From JBDIVL01 sp039794405 (GTDB lineage: Bacteria; Planctomycetota; Brocadiia; Brocadiales; Brocadiaceae): a DNA stretch of 37,034 bases. Positions 7,753-17,128 of the stretch are shown in pieces (position 1 is the first letter of the stretch; each line of letters begins with the position of its first letter). The notes under the pieces are model-generated. The model was not told the origin of the DNA and did no database searches. It saw nothing but the letters and a program-made list of their open reading frames with translations. The translations under genes were made by a program, and so were the position numbers. The DNA lies in NCBI GenBank assembly GCA_039794405.1, contig JBDIVL010000038.1:1-37034 (forward strand). The letters run 5' to 3'.

Positions 7753-9750
7753 TTATACAGGTACACATGAGGTGAGAAATTCCGGTATATATTCAGAGAT
7801 AGATGTATTCTGTGGGTGATGAAAAATATCTTCAATTTTTTCAAACAGTAAGAGGTTTTCATTGAAAAATAATTCATACCATAAGATAAAGCTGATTACC
7901 GTCCAGTCTATATAAGGTTTTTCATTTTTAGAAAAATCCAGGTATGGGTTATTCATATCGTGCATAATCATATCAATAACATTTTTACTATTCTGATAAA
8001 ACTCCCGATAAGGAAAAGGGAATCCCATTTTTCTCTTTCGCCAAAGAACATCATGTGGTAAGCAATCCTCAAGGGCTTTTCGTAAAATCCATTTATGCCA
8101 CCCATTCCGCACAAGATAGGTAACTGGCAACTGCATTGCAAGTTCAACTACCCGGCAATCAAGAAAGGGAGAACGGGATTCAATAGGTACACCCATCGAC
8201 ACCTTATCATTCAAACGCAGCCAATAGGGAATGAGCGTATTCGTGGCATCCATATACAAAGACTTTGTTAATGTCCTGGCAGAATACAGCGCTTGTGGTG
8301 CCATAATATTACGCAAATAGTAACTATTCCTCCAATGGAAACGTTTAGCCCGCTGTTTGTGTTTCAGGAGATGCCATGCAAACCGTGCTGGTGATAGTGC
8401 CAGGGTTCGAAAACTATTTCCCCGTTCAGATCTGAACAATGCATTTTTGATATATTGATAGTAGTTTCCTGTTTTTATATTTTCGTACTGAATATTTGAG
8501 AAGTACCGGGAATAGCCTGCAAACATTTCGTCACCGGCAACACCGTTCAGGACTACTTTAGTTCCGTGGGTGCGCATAAGTGTCCAGATAGCCTGGTTCG
8601 TTTGCATATTAGGCGAGTGAAAGGGTTCTTCCTGAAGATAGGTAAATGCGAGAATTTTATGCCATATTGTATCCAGGGGAGAATCAATTACCCTGTAGTC
8701 GATGTTGTAACGTTTTGCAACAGAGCGGGCAAATGGTTCTTCATCCCAACGTGGGTCAGAAAATCGGACTGTATAGGTAGTAATTCGTTCCGGGTGAGCT
8801 TTTGCTGCTAATGCCAGAATGGTGGAAGAGTCGAGTCCCCCGCTCAGTTCAAAGGCCAAAGGTACATCAGAACGTAAGCGGACTGAGACCGCTTTCTCGA
8901 GTGTCTCCCGTACAGATGTAGCAGCTTTGGATATGCTAATATCTGCTTCACTCATACGTTCATCCGGGATCTTCCAAAAGGTTTTTATTTTATTGGGAAA
9001 ACTTTCATCAACAATTGTCCATGAGGCCGATGGAAAGGTAAAAATGCCTTCAAAACAGGTTGAGGAGTTCATATCCCGCAGGCCAGCATCCATCCAATGC
9101 CAGATGGCGTCGAGATTAACTTTTTTATTCTTCGCCAGATCAGGTACCCGGAGGAGAGATTTAATTTCAGATGCAAAGTAGATTCTATGCCGGATTCTAG
9201 CCCAATACAGGGGTTTTTTCCCCAAATGGTCTCTGCTGAGAATGAGCTGTTTTTTTTGAAAGTCATAGAGTGCCAGTGCCCAAAATCCTATACATCGCCG
9301 GAAGCAATCTACACCCCAGGTTTTGTATGCTTCAAGTAACACCTCCGTATCAGTGTGCGACCTGAAAACGACGCCACAATTTTCCAGTTCAGCCCGTAAT
9401 TCAATATAGTTATAAATTTCACCGTTATATACAATACAGCAAGTATTATCTTTATCTAGGAATGGTTGATGCCCGGATGCTGATAGGTCAATGATGGAAA
9501 AGCGCCTATGGCTTAATCCAAGATTTGCGTCGAAGGTAATATTTGATGTCCTGAACTGAGGATATGATTCTTGTATCGTTCGGGAGCTATCTGAGCCGGC
9601 ATACGCCTGGTACTTCGATGTCTTCTGATTGAGTAATGCATACCCTTCGTCATCGGGACCCCGATGACTGATTACATCAGTCATACATTTTAAAATTTCT
9701 GGATTTATGGGATTTCCGTTCAGATCGATTAGACCAGCTATTCCACACAT
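7753..9750 (-). CDS. asnB: Asparagine synthase, glutamine-hydrolysing
   Basis: A 665-aa AsnB-type enzyme. MCGIAG gives the N-terminal nucleophile Cys2 of the class II glutamine amidotransferase domain, supported by SHRGPDDEG and YNGEIYNY. The ATP-pyrophosphatase P-loop SGGLDSS is at 303-309. In polysaccharide loci such proteins often amidate a uronic acid or similar carboxyl-bearing sugar rather than making free asparagine; that role here is inference from context. Its start overlaps the end of the acyltransferase gene by 13 bp, so the two are translationally coupled. The start is fixed by the obligatory Cys2. Confidence 0.93.
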   Translation of the reverse strand: MCGIAGLIDLNGNPINPEILKCMTDVISHRGPDDEGYALLNQKTSKYQAYAGSDSSRTIQESYPQFRTSNITFDANLGLSHRRFSIIDLSASGHQPFLDKDNTCCIVYNGEIYNYIELRAELENCGVVFRSHTDTEVLLEAYKTWGVDCFRRCIGFWALALYDFQKKQLILSRDHLGKKPLYWARIRHRIYFASEIKSLLRVPDLAKNKKVNLDAIWHWMDAGLRDMNSSTCFEGIFTFPSASWTIVDESFPNKIKTFWKIPDERMSEADISISKAATSVRETLEKAVSVRLRSDVPLAFELSGGLDSSTILALAAKAHPERITTYTVRFSDPRWDEEPFARSVAKRYNIDYRVIDSPLDTIWHKILAFTYLQEEPFHSPNMQTNQAIWTLMRTHGTKVVLNGVAGDEMFAGYSRYFSNIQYENIKTGNYYQYIKNALFRSERGNSFRTLALSPARFAWHLLKHKQRAKRFHWRNSYYLRNIMAPQALYSARTLTKSLYMDATNTLIPYWLRLNDKVSMGVPIESRSPFLDCRVVELAMQLPVTYLVRNGWHKWILRKALEDCLPHDVLWRKRKMGFPFPYREFYQNSKNVIDMIMHDMNNPYLDFSKNEKPYIDWTVISFILWYELFFNENLLLFEKIEDIFHHPQNTSISEYIPEFLTSCVPV

Positions 9751-10457
9751 CGTTGATTTGCTCCTTCTATGAGATTATTCCGTACTCTGAGTACCTTTGC
9801 AGGTATTCCTGCCGCCACACTGCCGCCAGGAATATCATGTGTTACTACAGCTCCGGCTCCAATTACAGAACCTTTGCCAATCCGCACACCATCCAGTACT
9901 ATTACACCAAAACCTAACCAGACATCATCCTCAATGATGATATCCCCCTTTGTGTTTAGCGGTTGCTTTATGATAAGCTCATGGGGTGTAAAGCCATGGT
10001 TATACGGGTAAAATGCACAATTCGGCGCAATTTGTACACCGCATCCGATAATAATACTCCCCTTGTACGCTGATAGTTGACAACGTGGTTGTATGTGCGT
10101 ATTTGTACCTATTTTCACACTCCCACCGTCACCTGTTTCAATGAACGTATCAACATGTATGTGCGCACATGTACCAATCTCCACAGATCCACCATCTCTA
10201 TCCTGAAAAATCATTACGCGATCACCAATAAAAATATTGATGCCAAGTTTTACGTTGGTATGATAGATTGTTGCACTAGGAGAAACATACCCTTTCGGGT
10301 TAAAGTGTGCCAGATAACAACGTGCATAGTAAGGCGGAGCAAACCATGATGCAAGACGTGTAGCGAACCTTCCCAAAGTACCGGGTCCGGCAAAGTGCAT
10401 CCAAAAACGCATCCATGCAGATTTGCATTTTCTTCGTATGATTCCAGGTAAACACAT
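9738..10457 (-). CDS. Left-handed beta-helix (hexapeptide) acyltransferase
   Basis: About 239 aa. After a basic N-terminal region, hexapeptide-repeat turns run from about residue 60 to the end (VKLGINIFIGD, VEIGTCAHIH, VKIGTNTHIQ, VIGAGAVVT), closing with AGIPAKVLRVR. This is typical of the maltose/galactoside O-acetyltransferase and WcaF-like families. The probable role is O- or N-acetylation of a glycan or nucleotide-sugar. A GTG at 10484 would add 9 residues. ATG 10457 is favoured by GAGG about 11 nt upstream. It overlaps asnB downstream. Confidence 0.85.
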   Translation of the reverse strand: MCLPGIIRRKCKSAWMRFWMHFAGPGTLGRFATRLASWFAPPYYARCYLAHFNPKGYVSPSATIYHTNVKLGINIFIGDRVMIFQDRDGGSVEIGTCAHIHVDTFIETGDGGSVKIGTNTHIQPRCQLSAYKGSIIIGCGVQIAPNCAFYPYNHGFTPHELIIKQPLNTKGDIIIEDDVWLGFGVIVLDGVRIGKGSVIGAGAVVTHDIPGGSVAAGIPAKVLRVRNNLIEGANQRCVE

Positions 10458-10517
10458 AAGTAAAACAACCTCAACTTTCTTCACAATAACTTTGTCAATT
10501 TTACGTGGCTATTCCCC

Positions 10518-13500
10518 TTATTGATTTAATTTAGCGAACCAGAGTTTAGCCATAGAATTATATCCGGCTCCGTTAGGATGAAGTTCATCAAATAATTCGT
10601 CCTGATGTGTTTTAAAGTACGTATAGAAATCTGGAGGAGCTGTCGTTATATTATTTGCCGTATCTTCTGTCAACTCATCGATAACGCTATTATAATCCAG
10701 TATAAGACTGTTTTTCGTAGCATAGGTAATGGTGTACGGTACCTTTGCAAAACACACTTCTTTTCCGGCATTGTTGATAAGTGTTATAATCTGTTGCATG
10801 ATATCTTTGAAAGAACCAGAATATCCATCGCTTCCTGATTTCAAACCTTTTCCACTCGGTACAGGCAGAAAACCCTCACAATCATTAGTTCCGTAGAGGA
10901 CCAGGTAGCGTTGGGCAGAGGGATATTTCTCAAGGAGTGACGGAACCCGTGATAACCCGCCTCTTGATTTTTCACCGGGGAATCCTTTGTTAACAACAGT
11001 ATGTGGATAACCCTTTGCCTTTGTAAGAAGATCATTGAGTACCGGTGGATAGCCCCCGCCCGAATTTCTTCCGTCTGACGATTTATCGTCTGAGGAATCA
11101 TCATCTCCGGTTCCGAATGTGATGCTGTCTCCTAGCGCAATATAATAATCACCGATACCGGCCCTGTTTACTTTATCGTATTTCATAGTACCTGAACCAG
11201 AAACGTTGTTTCCCGAACTATCTATAAGATAGGCTTCGATTGTATGTTCAGAAAGATTAAGGTTTGAGAAGGTGGTTTCAAAGGGTGAGCTATAATCGGT
11301 AAAGTATTTTTCACCACTTCCTGAGCCCCTGTCTAAGACAAACTTTATCCCATAACCATTTTTCAAACATGCGGAAGCAGATACCAAAAGATCTCTTGAT
11401 TGTTGTAAATGCCTATCCCGGGGTTGAATGATCTGGACAAAAGGGTCTGTGCATTGATATAAAACATTAATTTCTGCCATTGTGGTCCATGAGTTATTGT
11501 TAACTTCTTTCACCGCACGGAGTCGGATATATTGACCGGTTTTAGGACTAAACAGAACTTCCTTTTCTGTAGCATTGTTAGCAAAAGTTCCTCCAACCAC
11601 GGGATTACCCCAATTTGTCCCATCACTACTTACATAAAATTCGTATTGACAAATCCGGCCCGACTCCCCACCGTCCTGTCGCGGTAGATACCGAAAACCA
11701 CTTATGTTGTATGTTGCTCCAAGGTCGATCTGTATCTCATGCGGCAGGGGAGAATTTCCTCTATACCATTTTGTATGCCAAATAGTGCTCGTATCTCCGT
11801 CGAATGCATTTTCTGCTGCCCCATCTTCACCAGTACGTTCTTCACTGTCTACATACCATAGGTTCCAATTAATCTGGGGGACAACACTTCCACTGCTGAA
11901 ACTGCCGTTGTTTACCGTTATGACACGGGTTGCTGGTGTTGGATCAGGACAACCAAGTGAGTCGGTGACCGTAAGTGCTACGGAGAAGGTTCCCGGTTTA
12001 TTAAACTGTACCAATCCAGGGTCTTTTGCGGAAGAATTGGCAATGCCAGAATTTCCGAAATCCCATGAATACGAGAGTGGTGCATTATTATCAGGGTCGG
12101 TTCCAGTCCCTGAAAAGTTTACAGAATCACCCAGATTGATCGTCGTATGCCAGGAAGGAGTATTAATTGTTCCGTTTGGTGCCTGGTTATTTGATGAATA
12201 GCCAAGAAGATTTATTTCAGCCATAGAAGTCCATGCAAATCCATTAACCTCTGTTAAAGATCTCAAGCGTACATATTTTGCTGGAGTAGAAGTGAACAAA
12301 ACATCTTTTTTTTCTTCGTCATTAGCAAGGGTTCCTGTCGCTATGGGATTGTCCCAGTTTGTCCCATCATTACTTACGTAAAACTCGTAAAGTTTGATCC
12401 GTCCAATTGAGCAATCATCCTGACGCGGTAAATAGCGGAAACCATTAATAGTATAGATATTTCCAAGGTCAATTTGGAGCTCATGGGGTTGTGGTGATTC
12501 ATAACCACCCGAATATTCTGTGTGCCAGAGGGTGGTAGTATCTCCATCAATGGCATTTACCGCCGACCCATCTTCATTTGCATACTCTTCACTGTCCGCA
12601 TATTTTATATTCCAGTTTTTTCGGGAAATAATTTCACGGGAATTGTTTTGTACCGTTTGTACTGTAATAATTCGGGTTGCGGGAGTCGGGTCAGAAAGCC
12701 CAAGAGTATCGGTAACGGTTAGGGTAACAGTAAAAGTTCCTACCACTTGAAATTGGACTGATCCAGGGTCTTCCAGAGTAGAATCAGTAATTCCGGAATT
12801 CCCAAAATTCCATAGATAATTCAAAGGTGCATCATTATCGGGATCTGTTCCCGTGCCAGAAAAACTTACCGAACTTCCTACATTGATAGTAATATTTCCG
12901 CTCGGTGTGTCGATTATCCCATTTGGAGGTTGATTTCCCGATATATTACCCAGGAGATTTATCTCTGCCATAGAGATCCACGAATTGCCGTTGACTTCTG
13001 TCAGCGTCTTTAATCGTACAAATTGTCCGGTTGTTTTGGAAAATAAGACTTCTTTTTCCATAGCATCATTTTCAAATGTCCCTGCGGCTACAGCAGTACC
13101 CCAGTTTGTGCCATTATTACTTACATAAAATTCGTACTGGCCGATTCGCCCGTCCGAACTACCGTCCTGGCATGGAAGGTACCTGAAACCATTTATATCG
13201 TAATGGGTACCAAGATCAATCTGGATTTCATGGGATTGAGGAGAACCATTACCATTTAAGTGTTCCGTACGCCAGTAGGTTTTTGTATTTCCATCAAAGG
13301 CATCTTCAGCCGCTCCATTCTCACCAATAAGATTTTCACTATCTGCATACTTCAAACTCCACTCTTTTTGAGAAATGATACTTCCACCTACTGAGCTACT
13401 CATACCAGCAACGATACGGGTTGAGGGAGTTTGGTCAGAAAATCCCCAGGTGTGATTTTGATGAATAATCAATAGAAAAAATAGCAAAAAAAACAAAAAC

Positions 13501-13538
13501 ATTCGGTATATATTCATTTTATGAGCAAGGTACCTCAT
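10518..13538 (-). CDS. Secreted F5/8C-PKD-F5/8C-PKD-F5/8C-SGNH hydrolase
   Basis: A modular secreted protein of about 1006 aa. A hydrophobic signal peptide (about residues 8-26) is followed by three discoidin-like F5/8C domains, each with (S/N)-x-x-x-W-x-x-x-Y-x-DSE and EINLLG-type ends. Two PKD domains (PDPTPATR ends) separate them. A short Ig-like region follows, then a C-terminal SGNH/GDSL esterase with GDSIT, GTND and the catalytic DELHPNGAGY block. F5/8C domains bind carbohydrate, and SGNH enzymes commonly deacetylate glycans. A TTG at 13565 is open, but its codons include the SD AAAGGAGG, so ATG 13538 is chosen. It has no PEP-CTERM tail. The segment right after the signal peptide looks like the end of a lost PKD domain. 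Confidence 0.85.
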   Translation of the reverse strand: MRYLAHKMNIYRMFLFFLLFFLLIIHQNHTWGFSDQTPSTRIVAGMSSSVGGSIISQKEWSLKYADSENLIGENGAAEDAFDGNTKTYWRTEHLNGNGSPQSHEIQIDLGTHYDINGFRYLPCQDGSSDGRIGQYEFYVSNNGTNWGTAVAAGTFENDAMEKEVLFSKTTGQFVRLKTLTEVNGNSWISMAEINLLGNISGNQPPNGIIDTPSGNITINVGSSVSFSGTGTDPDNDAPLNYLWNFGNSGITDSTLEDPGSVQFQVVGTFTVTLTVTDTLGLSDPTPATRIITVQTVQNNSREIISRKNWNIKYADSEEYANEDGSAVNAIDGDTTTLWHTEYSGGYESPQPHELQIDLGNIYTINGFRYLPRQDDCSIGRIKLYEFYVSNDGTNWDNPIATGTLANDEEKKDVLFTSTPAKYVRLRSLTEVNGFAWTSMAEINLLGYSSNNQAPNGTINTPSWHTTINLGDSVNFSGTGTDPDNNAPLSYSWDFGNSGIANSSAKDPGLVQFNKPGTFSVALTVTDSLGCPDPTPATRVITVNNGSFSSGSVVPQINWNLWYVDSEERTGEDGAAENAFDGDTSTIWHTKWYRGNSPLPHEIQIDLGATYNISGFRYLPRQDGGESGRICQYEFYVSSDGTNWGNPVVGGTFANNATEKEVLFSPKTGQYIRLRAVKEVNNNSWTTMAEINVLYQCTDPFVQIIQPRDRHLQQSRDLLVSASACLKNGYGIKFVLDRGSGSGEKYFTDYSSPFETTFSNLNLSEHTIEAYLIDSSGNNVSGSGTMKYDKVNRAGIGDYYIALGDSITFGTGDDDSSDDKSSDGRNSGGGYPPVLNDLLTKAKGYPHTVVNKGFPGEKSRGGLSRVPSLLEKYPSAQRYLVLYGTNDCEGFLPVPSGKGLKSGSDGYSGSFKDIMQQIITLINNAGKEVCFAKVPYTITYATKNSLILDYNSVIDELTEDTANNITTAPPDFYTYFKTHQDELFDELHPNGAGYNSMAKLWFAKLNQ

Positions 13539-13612
13539 GGGACAAAAGTTCACCTCCTTTAACAATTTTTGTAAGAAGAAAACAGTGCAACGATATTGTT
13601 AATAATCATGTT

Positions 13613-14845
13613 TTACCCTGCGATTCTTTTGCTTTCATTCTTTGGCGCCGGATTAAGGGGTATTAAGATATTCCGATTTTTGTGAGCAGCAATGATGTTT
13701 GTGATAGTATTTTTGTATTTTTCTGCAAATATTTCCCTTGAATGATTTGTCCTTCCATATGCCCATGCACTGCGGGCCATCCCAACCAATTCCCTCGCAG
13801 GAAGATCAGAAATACATTGGATGGAATTTCTTATTTGATTAACAGTACATTCCTTCAATACTGTGCCGAAATCATTTGTATTTACACCAGACTGATAACT
13901 TATGACAGGTATTAGACCCATACTGAGGCATATTACAACAGCGCCTGATTGTCCTTCCGAACAGGAAGGATAAATGAGTCCAATACAATTATTTACAATC
14001 TTTGCAAATTCTACGCTGTCTACGTTAATCCATCCAACCGTGTGGATATTCGGAGTTTGATAAAGTTCTTTATAAAAAGCACCTTCAAAGTCTTTTTCCT
14101 GCTGAATTGGACCACAAATCGTTAAATGGTAATCTGGCATTTCTACAAAGGCGTCTAAAACTAAATCCAGTCCTTTATGTAGTAATCCACCACCTCCAAA
14201 CCAGAGAAAATTTTTCCGGCATGCTTCAAAGTTTTTTTCTTCCGGCCATACATAAAGCCGGGGAGTCGATACCGGTATACGATAGATCGGCTTTTTTGCA
14301 TATTGATAAGTACTGATTGTGAATTCGTTTCCAAGAAGGGTGACGTAGTCAGATGTTTCGATCCCAAAGTTGGGTTCTAATAGCCTCCTTGGTAAAATTG
14401 AGATCCCTTTTCTCTTTTGCAATTCAGAGCATCGTTCATATTGGGCGAGGTTATGGAACAGCCAGTGAGCCCATACCACATGCAGAATTTTTATACAGTC
14501 CTTAGGGAGTAGTGGAGAAATTCTCTCAAGGTTTAACAACTCATCTATAAAAATTGAATAATCTTTTTCGGGTTTAAACTCATGATTCGTGTAGTTTATT
14601 ACATCTACAGAATAGCCCATATCTAAAAAAGTATTGGCCATCTGCCAACATTCCCAATCGCAGGTGTGCCGGATGTCGAAATCGGTATTACCCTTTATGA
14701 GGAAAGGGTTAATGGTATATGAGAGAAGCACGTTACCTATGGATGTTCCTTCCGGCTTCAGTGATATACACATTTCATTAGAGCCCCCTATTCTCTTAAT
14801 TTCTATACCGAGTTTATTTATAATCTTCTTGATACTGCTTTTCAT
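13613..14845 (-). CDS. Family 4 glycosyltransferase (paralog 1)
   Basis: About 410 aa. It has a GT-B fold with a lineage-specific N-terminal half (NVLLSYTINPFL, HTCDWE, KPEKDYSIF). The GT4 C-terminal domain is NFLWFGGGGLLHKGLDLVLDAF, then TICGP and PSCSEGQSGAVV. The first Glu of the EX7E motif is present, but Ile occupies the second position. AGGAGG lies just before ATG 14845; an upstream in-frame codon at 14878 would put the SD inside the gene. It is strongly similar, along its whole length, to the next gene upstream (14991-16205), so the pair is a tandem duplication. Sugar specificity is unknown. Confidence 0.85.
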   Translation of the reverse strand: MKSSIKKIINKLGIEIKRIGGSNEMCISLKPEGTSIGNVLLSYTINPFLIKGNTDFDIRHTCDWECWQMANTFLDMGYSVDVINYTNHEFKPEKDYSIFIDELLNLERISPLLPKDCIKILHVVWAHWLFHNLAQYERCSELQKRKGISILPRRLLEPNFGIETSDYVTLLGNEFTISTYQYAKKPIYRIPVSTPRLYVWPEEKNFEACRKNFLWFGGGGLLHKGLDLVLDAFVEMPDYHLTICGPIQQEKDFEGAFYKELYQTPNIHTVGWINVDSVEFAKIVNNCIGLIYPSCSEGQSGAVVICLSMGLIPVISYQSGVNTNDFGTVLKECTVNQIRNSIQCISDLPARELVGMARSAWAYGRTNHSREIFAEKYKNTITNIIAAHKNRNILIPLNPAPKNESKRIAG

Positions 14846-14911
14846 GTATATCCCCCCCTCCTGCGATCTTTTATACATAAAAGTCCGTTATGAAAGCGTG
14901 CCAAATGTTTC

Positions 14912-14935
14912 GGTTCAATCGCGGATGATTGAACC
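14912..14935. repeat. REP-like hairpin in the gap between the two GT4 genes
   Basis: An imperfect 24-bp palindrome with arms GGTTCAATC and GATTGAACC (centre changed to GTCGGAT-like bases), preceded by CCAAATGTTTC and followed by AACCC as in the other copies. It occupies most of the 145-bp gap. Confidence 0.7.
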
Positions 14936-14990
14936 AACCCTGAGAATATTCCAGGAAAAGGTACAAAAATTTATATTCAGGTATTCATTT

Positions 14991-16205
14991 TCATTCCTCC
15001 GTAATACGCAATAATTCATCTTTATTGCCATTGGTATTTATGATTTTCGTTATAACCTTCCGGTATTCTTCTGCAAACCGTTCCCTTGTATGATGTGCCC
15101 TGGCAAATTCCCATGTCTTCAATGCCATACCTTTGAGTTTTTCTACGGGAAGATGAGAAATAATTTGTATGGTGTTTTTTATTTGATCAATGGAACAATC
15201 TCTCAGAATTACACCAAAATCACCAACATCCACACCTGATTCATAACTGATGACCGGTATCAGACCTCCGTGCATACAGGCTATTACCGCACCACACTGG
15301 CCTTCTGCGCTGGATGGATAGATGAGCCCAATACAATTATTCATAATTTTTATGAATTCTTCACTGTTGACATTTACCCAACCATGAGCATGGATATTGG
15401 AGGTTTGGTAAAGCTCCTTATAAAAAGTTTTTACAAAGTCCTCTTCATTTTGTATTGGACCGCAGATCGTTACATGATAATCGGGCAATTGTGCAAACAC
15501 ATCTAACACCAAATCCAGTCCTTTATGAATTAATCCACCGCTGCCGAACCATAAAAAGTTTTTCCTGCAGGCGTTAAAATCTTTCTCTTCCGGCCATGGA
15601 TAAACAGCGCACGTTGAAATAGGAATACGGAAAACCGGTTTTTTTGCGTATTGATAGGTGCTGATCGTGAAATCATTTCCAAGAATAGTTGCACAGTCAG
15701 CATATTCAATCGCAAGATTGGATTCTACAATTCTTTGGCTCCTTACGGTTGCTCCTTTCCGTATTTGCATGGCTAAAGAACGTTCGTATGATGCATGGTT
15801 GTTATAGAGCCAGTGGGAGGTGTCCAGGTGTACGATCTTCATACAATTTTTATTTAAATACTGTGAGATTCTTTCAAAATTTGTGCGTGCAGCAACGAAA
15901 AAGGAATAATCTTTTTCAGGAATAAATTTGTTATTGCGATAATCAATAACGTCAACACTATAGCCCAGTTCCAAAAACGTTTTCCCTATTTGTAAAGATT
16001 CCCAGTCATGGGTGTGGTCATTGGATACCGGTTCGCCGGCTTTTAACAAGAATGGTTCTATAATGTAAGAAAGAAGTACATTACCTCTGCTCATATTTTC
16101 TGGTTTTAAAGAAACAACTTTTCTTTCATTCCGGTTGATCCTTCTCACGTCTACACCGAGCGTAGCTGTAGTTTTGCCTGATATTCTTTTAAGATATTTT
16201 CTCAT
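14991..16205 (-). CDS. Family 4 glycosyltransferase (paralog 2)
   Basis: A 404-aa tandem paralog of the 13613-14845 product. It shares NVLLSYIIEPFLLKAG, HDWE, the EKDYSFF segment, NFLWFGSGGLIHKGLDL, TICGPIQNEEDF and YPSSAEGQCGAVIA. The second Glu of EX7E is again missing. The N-terminal 20 residues are basic and may be membrane-proximal. The two enzymes probably add related sugars in sequence, or act as alternatives. It lies 29 bp downstream of the PIG-L gene, so an operon is likely. Confidence 0.85.
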   Translation of the reverse strand: MRKYLKRISGKTTATLGVDVRRINRNERKVVSLKPENMSRGNVLLSYIIEPFLLKAGEPVSNDHTHDWESLQIGKTFLELGYSVDVIDYRNNKFIPEKDYSFFVAARTNFERISQYLNKNCMKIVHLDTSHWLYNNHASYERSLAMQIRKGATVRSQRIVESNLAIEYADCATILGNDFTISTYQYAKKPVFRIPISTCAVYPWPEEKDFNACRKNFLWFGSGGLIHKGLDLVLDVFAQLPDYHVTICGPIQNEEDFVKTFYKELYQTSNIHAHGWVNVNSEEFIKIMNNCIGLIYPSSAEGQCGAVIACMHGGLIPVISYESGVDVGDFGVILRDCSIDQIKNTIQIISHLPVEKLKGMALKTWEFARAHHTRERFAEEYRKVITKIINTNGNKDELLRITEE

Positions 16206-16234
16206 ATTCCTTCGGGGATAGTATTAGACCCTTC

Positions 16235-17107
16235 TTATTTACCAGTGTTTATTAAAATAGTTAACAATTTTCGTGCTTTTCTAAGAATAGTTCTCAATAA
16301 GGTCGGTTTTGCATTTATGGTATACAACAGCTTAACCTTTATAAAATTCAGTGGAAAGACATGATCGTTTGTTTTGTGGGCTTCCTGGGAAGATGCATTT
16401 TCTGCCGGAGATTTATTTGCAAGGCTGAGAAATTCATCCTGATTATATTCATCTTTTATGAATGACTCATCGGCAGACCACCTCCAGTTACCAAACCATG
16501 TCCAACAACAATTCTTTATGTACAAATCCTTTACAGAATTTGCCAAATCTTGATTTGTTTTTAACGTTGTATATTTGGATCCAATACCGGCAGAATACGT
16601 TAACATGAGACCGATTGATTTGTTGCTGCAATAATTAGAAAACCATAAATTAAACTCCATTTTTTTCTGGAGTTCTTTTACTACCCGGTATACCTGAACA
16701 TGCTCAACATGTCCGTATTCACCCCATGGATTATGGGTGAAAACGTTCCGGTAACCTTTTAAGGTATTTTCCATATATTGCTTGAGCGTGAAATAATTAT
16801 CTCTGTATTTCTTACTAGACATTCGTTTCTGTAAGATTTTCATTCCAAATTCGTTAATATCAGGGTTATGCCAATCGGTGTCAAAAAACGCTTCGGATTC
16901 ATCTATACCCACGCAGTGTATATTTTTTAATGGGTGTTCCTGTAGACATTTTTGCCTGTTAACTGTTATTTCAGGATTCGATTTAATAGCCAGAAAACAG
17001 ACTAACACCATGTCAACTTTATCTATGATTGAACTAAACCACAATATTTCATCATCCGGGTGAGCAGAAACTATTATTGATTTCTCAAACATATCTGTTT
17101 CATCCAT
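16235..17107 (-). CDS. PIG-L/LmbE-family deacetylase
   Basis: A 290-aa protein with the zinc-binding AHPDDE motif at 15-20 and the second motif HNPWGEYGHVEH, giving His133 and His136. This is the standard metal site of the PIG-L/LmbE family, which hydrolyses N-acetyl groups of GlcNAc-containing substrates. The family call is secure. The substrate, perhaps an N-acetylated sugar in the glycan or its lipid precursor, is inferred. GAGAGA precedes ATG 17107; ATG 17092 is an alternative. It lies 21 bp downstream of the second wzt gene. Confidence 0.85.
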   Translation of the reverse strand: MDETDMFEKSIIVSAHPDDEILWFSSIIDKVDMVLVCFLAIKSNPEITVNRQKCLQEHPLKNIHCVGIDESEAFFDTDWHNPDINEFGMKILQKRMSSKKYRDNYFTLKQYMENTLKGYRNVFTHNPWGEYGHVEHVQVYRVVKELQKKMEFNLWFSNYCSNKSIGLMLTYSAGIGSKYTTLKTNQDLANSVKDLYIKNCCWTWFGNWRWSADESFIKDEYNQDEFLSLANKSPAENASSQEAHKTNDHVFPLNFIKVKLLYTINAKPTLLRTILRKARKLLTILINTGK

Positions 17108-17128
17108 TTCTCTCTCATCTTTATCTAC

